Part shown: positions 35,401-47,413 of the stretch, piece by piece
Numbering within the stretch: position 1 is the stretch's first letter
How the letters are laid out: every line of letters begins with the position of its first letter
Source: Takakia lepidozioides
Lineage: Eukaryota > Streptophyta > Takakiopsida > Takakiales > Takakiaceae
Direction: 5' to 3'
DNA length: 64,000 bases
Assembly (NCBI GenBank): GCA_030704615.1
Contig: CM060734.1
Span: forward strand, 54,576,042-54,640,041
The notes under the pieces: model-generated
Databases searched by the model: none
What the model was told of the DNA's origin: nothing
Seen by the model: the letters and a program-made list of their open reading frames with translations, nothing else
Made by a program: the position numbers and the translations under genes

Positions 35401-36732
35401 ATAATACCAGATGTGATTCTGAACAATACCCTGGTGGACATGTATGCAAAATGTGGGAGCATGGTGGATGCAAAGGAGGTGTTTGACAATATGGTTGAAC
35501 GAGATGTGGTGTCCTGGAATGCAATGATTGCAGGATATGCCCAGCATGGGTGTGGTAGGAATGCCTTGGAGACCTATGACAAAATGACGCTGGAAGGGGT
35601 GAAGCCCAACATGGTCACGTTCGTTTGCACTTGCAATGCATGTGCAGGCCTGGCAGCCTTGGAAAAGGGCAAAGAGGTCCATACTGACATCATGAAAGCT
35701 GGAATTGTACCAGATGTCATTTTGAACAATACCCTTGTGGACATGTATGCCAAATGTGGGAGTATGGAGGATGCAAAGAAGGTGTTTGGGAACATGGCTC
35801 AACGAGATGTGGTGTCCTGGAGTGCAATGATTGCAGGATATGCCCAGCATGGTCGTCCTATGGAGGCCCTGCAACTATTTCAAGGAATGCAAAAGGAAGG
35901 CTTGAAGCCGGACAATATCACCTTTATGTGTGTTCTCTCTGTATGTAGCCATGTCGGATTAGTGGATGAGGGCAAACATTACTTTGAATCCCTTAGTCAA
36001 GATCATGGCCTCACTCCTACAGTGGAGCACTTTGGCTGCATGGTGGACCTCCTTGGCCGTGCAGGGCGATTGGATGAGGCAGAGGACTTCATCAACAGAT
36101 GTCCAATCAAATCGGATGTGGTGGTGTGGAAAGCCTTGCTTGGTGCATGCAAAATCCATGGCAATGTGGAGGTGGCAGAACGTGCCGCAAAGTCTATTCT
36201 CAAATGGGATCAACAGGACGCTGCAACTTATGTGTTGCTATCAAACATCTATAGCGCAGCTGGAAAGTGGGACGATGCTGCCAAGGTGAGGAAAATGATG
36301 AAGGTCAGAGGTGTCAGAAAGCAGGCAGGTCGTTGCTTCATTGAGGTTGGCAACAGGGTCCACACCTTTACCGTTGATGACAAAGTACATCCAAAAATTG
36401 AGGAGATCCATTCCGAGCTGAGAAGGTTGTCTGGGCAGATGAAGGAGGCAGGGTATGTACCTGACACTCGCTTTGTATTGCATGATGTGGAAGAGAAGCA
36501 AAAGGAATTCTCTCTTTGCTACCACAGTGAGAGGCTGGCCATCGCTTTTGGGCTGATCAGCACCCCCCTTGGGACGCCTCTCCGTGTCATCAAGAACCTT
36601 CGGGTGTGTGGGGATTGTCACACCGCCACCAAGTTCATCTCAAAGATTGTTGGTCGAGCAATTGTTGTACGGGACGCAAACCGCTTTCATCACTTTGAAG
36701 ATGGTGTTTGTTCTTGTGGAGAGTACTGGTGA
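32429..36732 (+). CDS. PDF-motif PPR protein with DYW-type C-terminus
   Basis: Two exons, 32429-32644 and 32902-36732 (about 1,348 residues), join in phase 0 at GT-AG sites. Exon 1 ends in NPSQWWDNRGSQ and exon 2 begins IHPRGPDFKHK; joined they give the WWDNR...PDFKHK...ALW pattern of the PDF motif known from plant organellar single-stranded-DNA-binding (OSB) proteins. Nine P-L-S triplets follow with a constant 101-residue (303-bp) period, then E/E+ motifs and a DYW deaminase domain with HSE and CGDCH metal ligands. The last residues are CGEYW instead of DYW. DYW proteins edit C to U at specific organellar RNA sites; the N-terminus is probably a targeting peptide. Without exon 1 the ATG at 32866 gives 1,288 residues, but the intron model restores the PDF motif exactly. 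Confidence 0.9.
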
Positions 36733-37174
36733 ACCAATGTTTTTGTTGTAAGGTGTATGTGTGTTCCTTCATTCATCAAAATTATGCAGCTGACCATTCT
36801 CTGGGAATATTGGCTTTGACGGACTGTTGAGCGCCTTCCCCCAGCGGCTAGCCGGATCACAGGTTCGAGAACACTCGCACATCTGCACTGTCACCGTTAC
36901 ATTTTTCCATTTCAGCTCGGTGAAAGTACTAGTTAGTTGTGTGGAACATCATGTCATATCGAAGGAAGGACAAATATGGGGGGCTTTGCTCTTGGAAGCT
37001 TTGCAGTTGTATCATACAGATCTTAGTGAGTGATTCGGCCCCTATTGATGCCCTGGAGCCAAAAGGATAACCGGTGAGCTGGGATTGAGCCAGTAACCGA
37101 ACTCAGACAGTGAAGATACTGAATGCAGTACCAAGTAGAGTGGAACTGAAGTTAGTGCTTGCTTACTTTTGCAG
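36733..37174. other. gap between PPR gene and COBRA-like exon
   Basis: No COBRA exon or other gene is recognised. It ends in CTTACTTTTGCAG, a good splice acceptor. Confidence 0.5.
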
Positions 37175-37446
37175 ATGACTCAGCTATTTTCTGGGGTATC
37201 AAGTACTACAACGACATGCTCATGCAAATGGAAATGTCCAATCAGAAACTTTATTTAGGAAGGATCCATCTTTCCAGTTGGGCCATGGATGGGACCTTTC
37301 CTCATCGTGTGTACTTCAATGGAGACGACTGTCTTCTTCCTGAACCTCGAGATTATCGCTCCCTACCAAGCAGTGGCCTAGATTTGAGAGTGGCAACGGC
37401 TGTGGTATTTGCGGTCATTGCTGCAACTGTAACAGCCCTTTTGTAG
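37175..37446 (+). pseudogene. COBRA-like protein, terminal exon only
   Basis: After a TTTTGCAG acceptor (phase 1) the frame gives (N)DSAIFWGIKYYNDMLMQ, then FPHRVYFNGDDC, then a short linker and a hydrophobic tail RVATAVVFAVIAATVTALL before the stop. This is the C-terminal order of COBRA-like proteins: NDTxxFWG, the RRxYFNGDxC block, and a GPI-anchor signal. COBRA proteins are extracellular GPI-anchored proteins that affect cellulose deposition. No upstream COBRA exon lies in the 440 bp before it, and the PPR gene lies beyond, so this is an orphan exon or part of a gene with a very long last intron. Confidence 0.65.
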
Positions 37447-37917
37447 GCATACAATACATTGTTTTCAAAGACCTGAACCTGAGAGACATTGGCCCCACGG
37501 TGCTTTCTGCTTGGAGAGACAGGAAAAGAAAGGGAACAGAAGAAGAGACTAGTCGAGGGAAGTCCAAAATACTAGAGAGCTCCTGGAGAAGCTAGGGAAG
37601 TTTTTACAGTAGAATCCCTAACTTTCTATGCAGCATGAAGTGGATCGTGATGATGAGCAAATATTGCTTCTGGGGTTGGTCTGCCTGTTGGAGTGTCTAT
37701 TCTTGGCCATGTATCTGATTTCACTCATCATGCCTGGGTATTACACAAAGCAATCCTGAATCCAATCATTTCTTCCCCCAATATCAGCCTTTGAAGTACA
37801 ATTGTTCACAAATGCCACCTTTTGCAATATAATTTTATCTGAGCAAGGTCAATCTAGGGTGGGTGTAAACTGCGTGTATGGGTGTAAAACAGAAACTGGA
37901 ATCTACTCCAGCTTGCA
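37447..37917. other. intergenic, nothing recognised
   Basis: Presumed 3' region of the COBRA-like exon; no gene is seen. Confidence 0.4.
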
Positions 37918-38232
37918 AAGATTGTACTCATAAGACGTCGTTTGCTGTAGCCTTGTGGCCATTGACCCCGCGCCCAGTTCAAGCGGAAACAAAAGGGACA
38001 GAACCTACCTCTGTCAGGGGCTGACGTTGGTAGTAAGACTTACCTTCATATATAGAATTAATCCGGTTTTCCAGATATCCTCTAGAAATCCCTTCACACA
38101 AGCATCAATCTGCTCTGTGTGATTTGCCCAATAACTAGGCCTCAGGAGGGCCTGGGCTTTTGGCTCAGCCTCGAGACTTTCAAAGTTGGTAAACAGAGGT
38201 ACGGGCACAATTCCCTTGATAGATTTGAAGAG
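37918..38232 (-). mobile_element. 5'-truncated LINE 3' fragment
   Basis: About 315 bp closely matching 59103-59425 of the fuller LINE, minus strand. It is truncated inside the C-terminal region and carries one frameshift near the GFLEDIWKT block. Confidence 0.88.
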
Positions 38233-38714
38233 AGCATCTTGCAAAGAATTAGATATGTTGGGAGTGTCAATCACCACACTGATCTGCAGCTTGTCGTGCC
38301 TCTAATATCCCAACACCATGAAGGCAAGACTTTAACTTCAGCTTTATCATTTCACTTCATTTGTCGACTACCGATTAGATTGGTTGATCTGTAAAAAATA
38401 CTGTCAAATACATCTTTGATACAAAAAGGCCTCTCATTTTACAATAATTGGGACGTTATGGCGCACGCACGAGCTGACCGGTGGGCCCCGCGCACGGACC
38501 CGGCTCCCCCCACCGGGACCCCCCCCTTGCTGCTGCGCGCGGTCGCCCACCTGCTGCCGCGGCCCCACCACCCGCGCCCGCGCTCTGCCGCGCCCCCAGT
38601 CCGGCGCGGCCAGTCCGCCCGCCAGTCCGCTGCCCGTGAGTCCAGTTCCCCTCAATCCGCCAAACCGCCAGTCTATCGGCCAGTATGCTGTGCACGCCAG
38701 TCCGTTGTGCCAGT

Positions 38715-38831
38715 CCCCGCAAGTCCACCCAACAGTCTGTTGTGCCCGTCTGCTGCCCCCCAGTCTGCCAGTCCGCGCCGGCCGAAGGATCTGGATCGTC
38801 CATTCAGAGAAACCCATCCGCGCCATCCATG
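38715..38831 (+). repeat. left subterminal inverted arm
   Basis: Aligns with the reverse complement of 51304-51428, including CCGAAGGATCTGGATC and AGAAACCCATCCGCGCCATC, with an indel of about 8-10 bases. Confidence 0.85.
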
Positions 38832-40601
38832 TTTAGGGCATGGAAGATCGTAACACCTTGCCACGAAATCGCCCACTCGTTCTTGTTGTCTCGTTCTTGC
38901 GGCTCTTTGTTGTCCAATGTTGCGGAGGTGACTTTGCACGCATGCGGCTGTTGTTCTTGTTTATGGCGATTTTAATGACGATGAAGGGTGTGCCTGAACA
39001 TGAGAGGGCTGGCGGGGCTCTACAGCCACCATCGTGCATATGCTTCCACTATTTTCGCCTTCGTTTTGTGCTGACGTGCTTATTTTTTAGGACGATATGT
39101 GGAAAAATTGCATGCGTTTACGGTTTGTGGTGTGTCTCCGAGTCTGAGCTCATTCGTATGGAGCAGGAAACCATTGGTAACACGATAGCGGAAATCGCGG
39201 AAGCATATGCACGTGGGGGCGTGTATACATTGCAGAATTTATGTCCACCGATGAGACTGTTCAGGGGAGGACGTCTCTGCCACCACATGTCTGGGAACTG
39301 CGGAGAGTGTGAACGGAACAGGATCCAGTCCAAAGGTCCTCAAACATCCAGATGCACCTCCTGAAACATCACATCTCAACCACTACCGTCTCCTTGAAAA
39401 CTGGACAATGGGAAAGGAGACGTAGCCTGAGAGATGTGGATTCACGTTGCTTGTGGATGTTCGAGGTCCTTACGACTGCAAATGTGTGTGGATCAACAGG
39501 CTCTTCGACTGCGTCTTTGTCAGTACTTTCTCTAAGCAGTGTGTTGTGCCATGAATATGGGCATATGCAAGTCTGCTGAGCCGTCGGACTGTTGGTCTGT
39601 CCGTCTCTTCTGATATCAGTTAGCTGGACTGTCACAAAGTCAGTCTACTGTGGCGCAAGTCTGTTTGCGCTGGGTCTGTTGAGCCGTGATTATTATCACG
39701 TGTAAGTCTACTGGACGCGGTTTACGGTTTACTCCCGTATCACCCGACATCCTAGGGGATACTTTGTCTTTTGGGATATTAGTCTGTTGTCGCGCAAATC
39801 ACTCTGCGCCAGTCTCTTCGTCAATCTGTTGAACCTTTCGTCTGCTGGGCTGTCCGTGCAGTGTCATACGAGTCTGTTGTTGCGCAAGTTTGTTTGCAGT
39901 GGGTCTGTTCGGCCGTTATGTCATTAGGTTTAAGTCTGTTGGACGCAATAAATGCAGCGACGGCGGTAAGGAGGCCCAGTCACGTCGCGGCATGTCATCA
40001 GACTCCGCACCAGACTCCGCACTTGTCTTAGTCTCTTCGTCAGTCCGCTTAACCTCAGTCGTCAGTCTGTCCTTGCAGTGGCATATGAGTCTGTTGTGGA
40101 GGGTACTGGGTCTGCTCGGCCGTCTTTGTCATCAGGAGTAAGTCTGTTGGACTTGATGAATGCGACGACGGCAGACTGACGATAGTCCCACTCATCCCGT
40201 CTGCTGGACTGTCCGTGCAGTGGCATACCGCCAGCACGTGTGAGGGGTCTGCAACTATTTAATGCGATGGCGGCCAAAAAGGGGCGCCAGTGAAATCTCG
40301 CCACGTCACTCCGCACATGCAGGGTCCACTTCCCGCTGGACTTCTTTCGCACTGTTAGGGCCCGTCCACCTCCCATTGGTGCGAGCCCGCTTTCCTTTGT
40401 GCGTGTTAGGTTTTTGAGGCGCGGACAGTTGCGTGAGCACCGAACCGTGGCAACAACCGTCGCCTGTTGCCCGGTGAGCTTTCCTCTTTTGTGCTTTGTG
40501 CTTTGGTTTCTTTCCATTCTCTTTTCCGCTCTTCTCTGTTTTCTTATTCTTAGTTTGTCTGTCGCTCATTGCCGCTGCATCTCTTGTTTGATTCTGCAGC
40601 C
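38832..40601. repeat. AGTCTG-motif-rich 5' region of the Ulp1-like gene
   Basis: Dozens of AGTCTGTTG or AGTCTGCT units lie on the plus strand, spaced irregularly, especially from 39570 to 40210. Open frames here (for example 38840-39364) have no recognised domain. The end of the region, ending GCAGCCATGG, gives a good start context for the next gene. Confidence 0.6.
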
Positions 40602-43600
40602 ATGGAGGATGCTTGTGCAAAGGGTGGAGCAGACTGGTTGCATTTCATGCACAAGTCCAGGCTAAAGGAGCAAAGGTACTGGTACTCACTTGAGGAGTAT
40701 GATGCGAAAATAGTCGAAGCATTCTTAGACCTTCGCGCAATCAAGCCTGCAGACTCCAACTGGTAGAAAGATAAGCTCCACTGTCCCTTCTGTAGTGAAA
40801 TTATCAAGGACAAAGTGCAGCTAAACCACCATTGTGTTGACACGGGTTGCAAAAACAAGCGCTATATCCCACCTGGCTTCAAGCCGTGGCCAGTTCAAAG
40901 TTCAATGAGGGTGGTGAATGCGGCCATCGCCAGACTCCGTGGCGCAAACCCAAAGGCCCGCACTTTGGCGGAGGTGCACGCACGGTATGGGGTGGATTCG
41001 GATGTTTCAATGCAAGATGTGCATGACCTGACATCGCCATCGCCTGTGGCTCCCAGAAAAAGGAAACTTAGTGATGGGGCCCAGAAGAAGAAAAGAGAAA
41101 AGGCTGCAAGGTCTGCTCGGGAGGCGCGGGTGAAATCTCAACAGCAGACTCGTCCCCAAGGCAGTCGGGAAGTGTCACGGGCTGTGCCAGGGAGACGGTC
41201 TACGCAGCAGACGCAGACCATCAGTACTTTGAGTGAGAGCCAGTCTGCTGAGCCGTCTGCAGACATCATTCGGAATGATGGATTTGCAGGTCTGGAAGGT
41301 GTCTCATCTTCCATCGACATTGTCTTGCCTGACCAGTCGAGGGTTCACGTGGACGAAGTCCAGTTGAAAGAGACTACCAGTGGAGTCTGTCCTGGTACAT
41401 TGCGCCTCATACCATTTGGGTTTCTCCCATCGGTGTGCCCACTAGTGGATGATCCAGACTTCTTCCGTTTTTTCTACAGTTTCGCCCAGTCCGGACAGCT
41501 CAGCAGAACCATCCGAGCAGTGGAGGAAAATTGGTTGAGCTCCCTTGAACATGAAGAGGACGTCTATGTCAATGATGACAACGAGGTAATGCCCAGTCTG
41601 TCCCCACAGTTGGTGTCTGTTGTCATAGAGTCTACTGGTTCAGTCTACCTGCTCGGTCTACTGCGTTAGTCTGCTTGTGGACTTGCTGGTCAGTCCCCTG
41701 CTTGTGGATTTGCTTGTCAGTCCCTGGAGTCCGCTGGTTCCTTTGTTCTGTGCCACGATGCTAGTGAGTCTGCTCGTGAGTCTGTTGCTAGTGAGTCCGA
41801 TGCTGAGTTTTTGGGTTTTCTATCATATACCAGGATGAACGAGCCAGTATTCCGGAGGCCTTGTGTGCTTGGCGGACGGTGAGCTCCGACCCTCCTTTAG
41901 CAGTGAATGCGGTGCACCGGGAAGTAGAGCGGGTGTGGGAGTACATATTGTTTAAGTACCCTGGCTCAGCAGACGCCATAGCAACACTGGACTCTGTAGA
42001 CAAAGCACGCGCCAACTCCCCGGTCAACACCATACTCACTGCAGACTCGGTGGACACAGACCTCACCCAATCTGGCATCCAGCAGACTCTTGCCCAGCAG
42101 ACTCTTTCCCACCAGACTCACAGTCAGCGCAATCTTGTCCAGCACACTCCCATATACCAGACTCTCATCCAGCATACTCCCATCCAACAGATTGCTTTGC
42201 AGACTCCCAGCCTGCAGACTGCTATTTAGTAGACTCCCAACCAGCAGACTGCCACCCAGAAGACGTCCATCCACCACATTGCTGTCCAGTGGACTCCCAG
42301 TCTCTCATTGTCACGACCACCATGGGACTTTTTGGAGTCTAGCGCTCGCCATTGCCGCTCATTGATCCCGAAGCTGTGGACCTGACACTTGCCCGTCTGA
42401 GGGTGGGGGAAGTCAATGCCAATGTGGATTGGTATAATGAGCTCCATCGCATTGTCACGGACGGCCAGTGGCCTTTTGTTCCCTTTCATTATTCCATGGA
42501 ATTTACTATGGCAGAAGCGAGTGAAGTCCTCGAAAGCGCACATTCTGTGGCCCTGGCAGCCACGAAGGTCCAAAATGCCCCGCCACTGCTTGTCAAATTA
42601 ATCCTCATGGATGACCCACGGCCTCAAGAACTCAGACATATGCCCATGGCACATCCCACCTTTGGGGTGCGGGGAAAGCACATGCTTGGAATTACTGAAG
42701 AGTACTTTGATCGCATTGTTAATTCTTTCCTTCACCATCGATGGATGCAATTCGGCAATTTCCGTTCATACAGTAAATTGGTAAAGGACCTGCAAAGTTT
42801 GAGGAAGTATTTGTTTCATTCAGATTCGGATGCGGCTAAGAAGAGTGTTGTAGATGAGGCGTTGCAATGGTTTGCTGCGGTAATGGAGCGAGCAGTGTTC
42901 GATATTGTGTTGAATAGACCGGATGTGTTCAAAGTCCTTTGGTGCGGCTCCCCATTTGAAAACCGCATGCCAGCGATTCGCCATCTCGATGGAACATGCT
43001 TGGGACGCCAAATCCAAGATATTGGTCTCATTGGCAACCTCCTAGAAGGTAATGCCGACTTCTTCTGGACCGTTGTGAAGTTCATGGTCTTTTCTTCCAC
43101 CATCCTGTCAGACTCACTTTGTCCAACTCATCTGTTTCAGGAATGTCCAATTTAGACGAGCACGTGCAGTGTGCTTTCGATTCCCTTGCCAGAGGTGCAC
43201 GAGATGTTGTGCTGGCGTTACAGGGACTCCATGACATCGTTCAGCAGACTGGTGACGACGCCATTGCTCAGCAGACTGACCCACTGCAACAAAAAGAGCA
43301 TGGACAGACTGTCAAGACTATCCCAGCCACTGTTCAGGAGAGTGGGCGCACTACAGGCCACACCGAGGACGAGGAGACTCATGAGCAGACCGGCAAGCAG
43401 ACAGAAGGACTGCCTCTGCACTAGACCGTGCAGTATACCGATGACGTCGCTGTCAAGCAGACCGTCCAGCATACCAATGAGCAGACCGGGCTGCACACAG
43501 ATGACATGGCTGTGCACCAGCAGACTATGCAGCATACCATTGAGTAGACTGTCCAACAGACTGAAAGCAGTCACCACAATGACAGTGCCCTGCAGACTGT

Positions 43601-46420
43601 CCAGCAGATTCACGACCACACTGACTCGGAGGACCCAACTACACTTCCTGTCCACTAGTCTGGATCCTAGCTCGTTGAACAGAGTCGGCTGCACTGGCCT
43701 CAACGGGACCCTGTCTCTGAATTTGTGCGGAATTCTATCAGTGCATTGACGGAGTCTTCTTTTCCCGCCAGGCCATCTTCACATATTGGCGCATTGTTTG
43801 AGGATATAAGCCGGGCACCGGTAAACCATTCTTCTCCAGTGACCCATGGCCTGCCAACTATTTCCATTCAGCTCAGCCCGGTTTTGGTTCGTTCGCTTGC
43901 GAAAGCTATAGATGATTCTTACGTGATTGATCGCAATATGGGAACTCAACCCCGTATCATTGACCTTACTGAAGAACTAGACGATGTAGTTGCCGCGGAT
44001 AATTTAGATGTTGGCGGTAGTCAAGCTTTTTCTGCATCAGACCCTGAAGACACAGTTGACTTGCAAGTTGATAGATTGATCTCCTCCCTGCAAGAGCAGA
44101 CCGACCACGAGAGTGACCACCAGGCTGAACAGCAGTCTGACCAGAGCAAAAAGCAGACTGAGCACCAGACTGACCAGACTGAGGACAGTAAGCAACAGAC
44201 TGACGCTGAACATGGTCCTCAGAAGGAAGGCCAACATGCCGTTCGCCCCGCCCACGAGAGTGTCCACCAGAGTGACCAGAGCAGCGAGCAGACTGAGCAC
44301 CAGACTGGCCAGACTAAGGACACTGAGCAGCAGACCGATGCCAAACATGGACAGACTAAGGGCAAACATGCCATTCCCCCCGCACACGAGAGTGTCCACC
44401 AGACTCGACAACGAACTGACCATAGCGGCGAGCAGACTGAGCACCAGGCTAATCATTCTGAGCAGCACAGATAGACTGACGTTCAAGCAGGGGAGCAGTC
44501 TGCCCAGTCGCTTCTTTCCAATGACGCCGTACAGGTTGTGCCCTGCCGTCTTCCACCTCTGTGATTTCAGATTTATGTTCAATTTTTGTGTATTGACAGG
44601 ATTTGTTGTACCTACAGGACTTGAGGACACCGTTTCCCTCCCAGGCAATTCCACAACCCGCCAATGTTGCTCACGTTGGCTCCACAACCAGAAAAGGTGG
44701 CTTACTTACAACGCCAACAGATGCACGGATTAGTTCAATGCATGCGACCCGTGAGGCTGCCAATACAGGTCCTACAAGTGTGAACAAGCTTGCAGACACA
44801 GTCGTGTTGCGAAGCAGGACCGCATCACTTCGTCAGTCTGCTGAATCGAACCCGGCCACAGTAGTCGCCGAATCCCTGGGCACAAGTAGAGCAAAGAAGC
44901 AGACTGTCGTGGAGCAGACTTAGGAAATTCGGGAGGGTCCTGTTGCCAAGAAACCTGCGAAGAAAGACAAGTCCGTTGTCTTCATGAACAAAGACCGCAA
45001 AATGGCATTGGATACGGACAAGGAAGTGGTTCTTTAGCGAGAAATGCACCAGTGAGTAGTCCTCCCAGTCTGTTGAGTCTGGTCACTCCAGTCTGCTCAG
45101 AAGTGTGAGTCTGCTTAGTCTGCTCGGTCTGGTGAGTCTGGCGATGCTCAGTCCGCTCGGTCTGGGCAGTATGTTGAATGGAGTCAGTCCGCTCAGACCG
45201 TTGCGTACATGGGTTTTCACACAAGGCCGTGGTCTGTGTGCAGGTTGGGTTCTCGTTTTGCCGCGGCCCTGCGACGGAATGTCGCGGCCGGCAATTGCAT
45301 GGTTCACTTTTATGAAGGCGACCCCTGGTATGAGTGCTCCATTGGGCCTCCGGACTTGAAGCCACTTGAGACGGTGGAGTCGGAGTGCACAGATACAATG
45401 CTGGAGCTATGGTGTCGTTTCTATGAGAAGACGGTTGAAGACAAGTACTCAAGTACTATTGCTCTTCTGCCAGCCTCAATGTGGTCTCGTATGATGACAC
45501 ATTGGGACGGGCCACGGGAAAGGCTAGTGGAGTATCTACATTCTTGCTAGAGCGTCCCTCGGCTCGGTAAAGACATAAAAGACTGCCATCATATAATCGT
45601 TCCGATTGTGGAGGAGTAAGATCTCGCATACCCAGTCTATTCTGTCGGGCCAGTCTTTTAAATGACTTCACTACGTTCACACCTACCTCTCGCTGGTTGA
45701 GTCTGTTCACTCTGCTCAGTGTGGCAAATCTGCTTAGTCTTTTGAACGAGGACAGTCTGCTCGGTCTGCCCACTCAGCCCTGAGTCTGCTCAATCTGTCG
45801 AGTCTGCTGAGTCTGCTCATTATGCCGAGTCTGCTGAGTGATGAGTCTTCTGAGTCTGCTGAGTCGTGACTCTGCCGAGTCGGCTGAGTGTAGTGGGACC
45901 CGTGCAGTGTGCGAGTCTGTAGAGTCTGCTGGAGAGGCAATTGGAGTGGTTTGCTGAGTGGACTGCTGCCGTGAGACTCATGAGATTCGTCTTGCAGGGC
46001 GCACTGGAGTATTGTTGTCATCGACGTGCGGAAAGGCTGTACACTCACATGAACTCCATCGAGTCTTTGCATGGTTGCCCATATGTTTTGTCATGGATAC
46101 GGAAGCTGCATGCGGAGTGTTTAGGCTACAGTGTTGATTCACCGGGTTGGGAGGAGGTTAGGGCATTTCAGTTCAACCAACCTGAAGTGCCCCAACAGCC
46201 ATTCAGCTGGGAATGCGGGTTTTACGTCATGTCCTTCATCCAAGGATATTATGAATGGCTACAAACTGGGCATACTCGAACCTCTTCTAAAAGGGCAGAG
46301 AGAGGAGTATATTTCACGAAACACTGGTTTACGTTCAAGTTTGCACTTGGCCAACGGATGCAGTGTCTTAAGTACATCTTGACTGGTTTGAGTGCTGCTG
46401 AGAAAGCAGTATCCTCATAG
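40602..46420 (+). pseudogene. Ulp1-like (C48) cysteine protease gene with many in-frame TAG codons
   Basis: It starts at MEDACAKGG. Exon frames 40602-41585, 41834-about 42280, 42343-43048, 43141-about 44521, about 44624-45051, 45244-45616 and about 45925-46420 connect at phase-compatible GT-AG sites (the second, fourth and last boundaries are less certain). Exon 1 has a CPFC...HHC zinc-finger-like block; the middle is Gln/Thr/Asp/His-rich from CAGACT repeats. The end has Ulp1 features: a beta strand IIVPIVE and QQPFSWECGFYVMSF with the oxyanion Gln and catalytic Cys; the HW motif with the catalytic His is not identified. TAG interrupts the frame at 40764, 42227, 42230, 43422, 43545, 43656, 43668, 44472, 44921, 45035 and 45548. 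Such proteases remove SUMO-like proteins; their role in MULEs is unknown. Confidence 0.65.
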
Positions 46421-47413
46421 ATATCCATCTGGGTCCGAGATTAGAGGTGCACCATAGGATGCATTTGTCATGTAAGTATGCTTTTGAGCATTTGCAACGA
46501 AATAAAATATAACTTTGTGTATACACATCCTATTGGTCGCATATGAATGCAGTGTGGAGTAGTTGCTATAGATTTGTGACCAATTCACTGCATGTTGTTA
46601 AGCGGACTTACCTCTGCACACACAATCATTTTGTTTAACATACCAAGGGAGTCCACTAGTCAGCAAACAGTCGAGAGTCAGCAGACTGCCAGAGTACAGG
46701 AAGAGGGTATGCCTAGGCTTGTGAGCAGACAGATGGCAATGTCGCCAGACTGATGAGAGTCCGACAGACTGAGGAGTTGGGACCAGTCCGGCAGACTGGC
46801 AGATGCGATTGGGAACCATGAGTCTGCACTGGTGAGCAGACTGTCGAGAGTCACCGGAGTGGTATAGTACAGGCGGATGGCATTGGCCAGTAGTCTGCCA
46901 AGTCTGGTCAGCAGAGTAATGAGAGTCCACCGTGCTGAGAATGGCCAGTCTGATGGGCAGACCGCATGAGGCTCACTGGTCAGCCAGGTGCAGGCACGTT
47001 CAGAACCGGGAGACTGGTCTGCTCAGGAGAAGGCTGGCACAGCAGACTGTTTGAAGACTGAGTCTCAGCCTGGTACAACAGACTGGTTCAGATACCAGAA
47101 GAGTGGTTGAGCAGACTGGTTTAGACACCAGAAGACTGGTTGAGCAGACTGGATCAGACGGTAGAAGACTGATTGAGCAGACTGGTTCAGACGCCAGAAG
47201 ACTGGTTTACCAGGCTGGTTGGCAGGCAGGTTGGAAGTCTGGTGCACATACAATCGTACCGCCGAAATTTTATTTCATGGGGAGAATGATACTGTACCAT
47301 TTCTTACATTTCCTACTCTACTTTAAAACTAGTATACGGTCTGCGACTCTCCGGATTGTGGAGTATATGTGTGCTGCAGGTGTTGGGGCACCAACCCTCT
47401 TCCTTGTTTTGTG
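46421..47413. repeat. CAGACTG-rich gap between convergent genes
   Basis: Contains many CAGACTG units on the plus strand, notably a short tandem stretch at about 47085-47215 with a unit near 30 bp (GGTTGAGCAGACTGGTTCAG type). It presumably contains both 3' UTRs; no gene is seen. Confidence 0.65.

Noticed and set aside
34192-35874. 560-residue open frame on the minus strand
   Set aside because: It lies opposite the PPR repeats and is a by-product of their uniform codon pattern; it has no family motif.
37060-37130. tRNA-like box on the minus strand near GGCTCAATCCCAG
   Set aside because: No complete cloverleaf and no matching A box.
38434-38830. Open frames on both strands in the GC-rich left end of the MULE-like element
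   Set aside because: They reflect GC-rich repeat DNA without stops, not conserved protein.
40602-45616. TAG as a reassigned Gln codon
   Set aside because: Other genes in the window use CAG/CAA normally, HGD and PPR frames have no internal TAG, and land-plant nuclei use the standard code; decay at CAG sites explains the pattern more simply.
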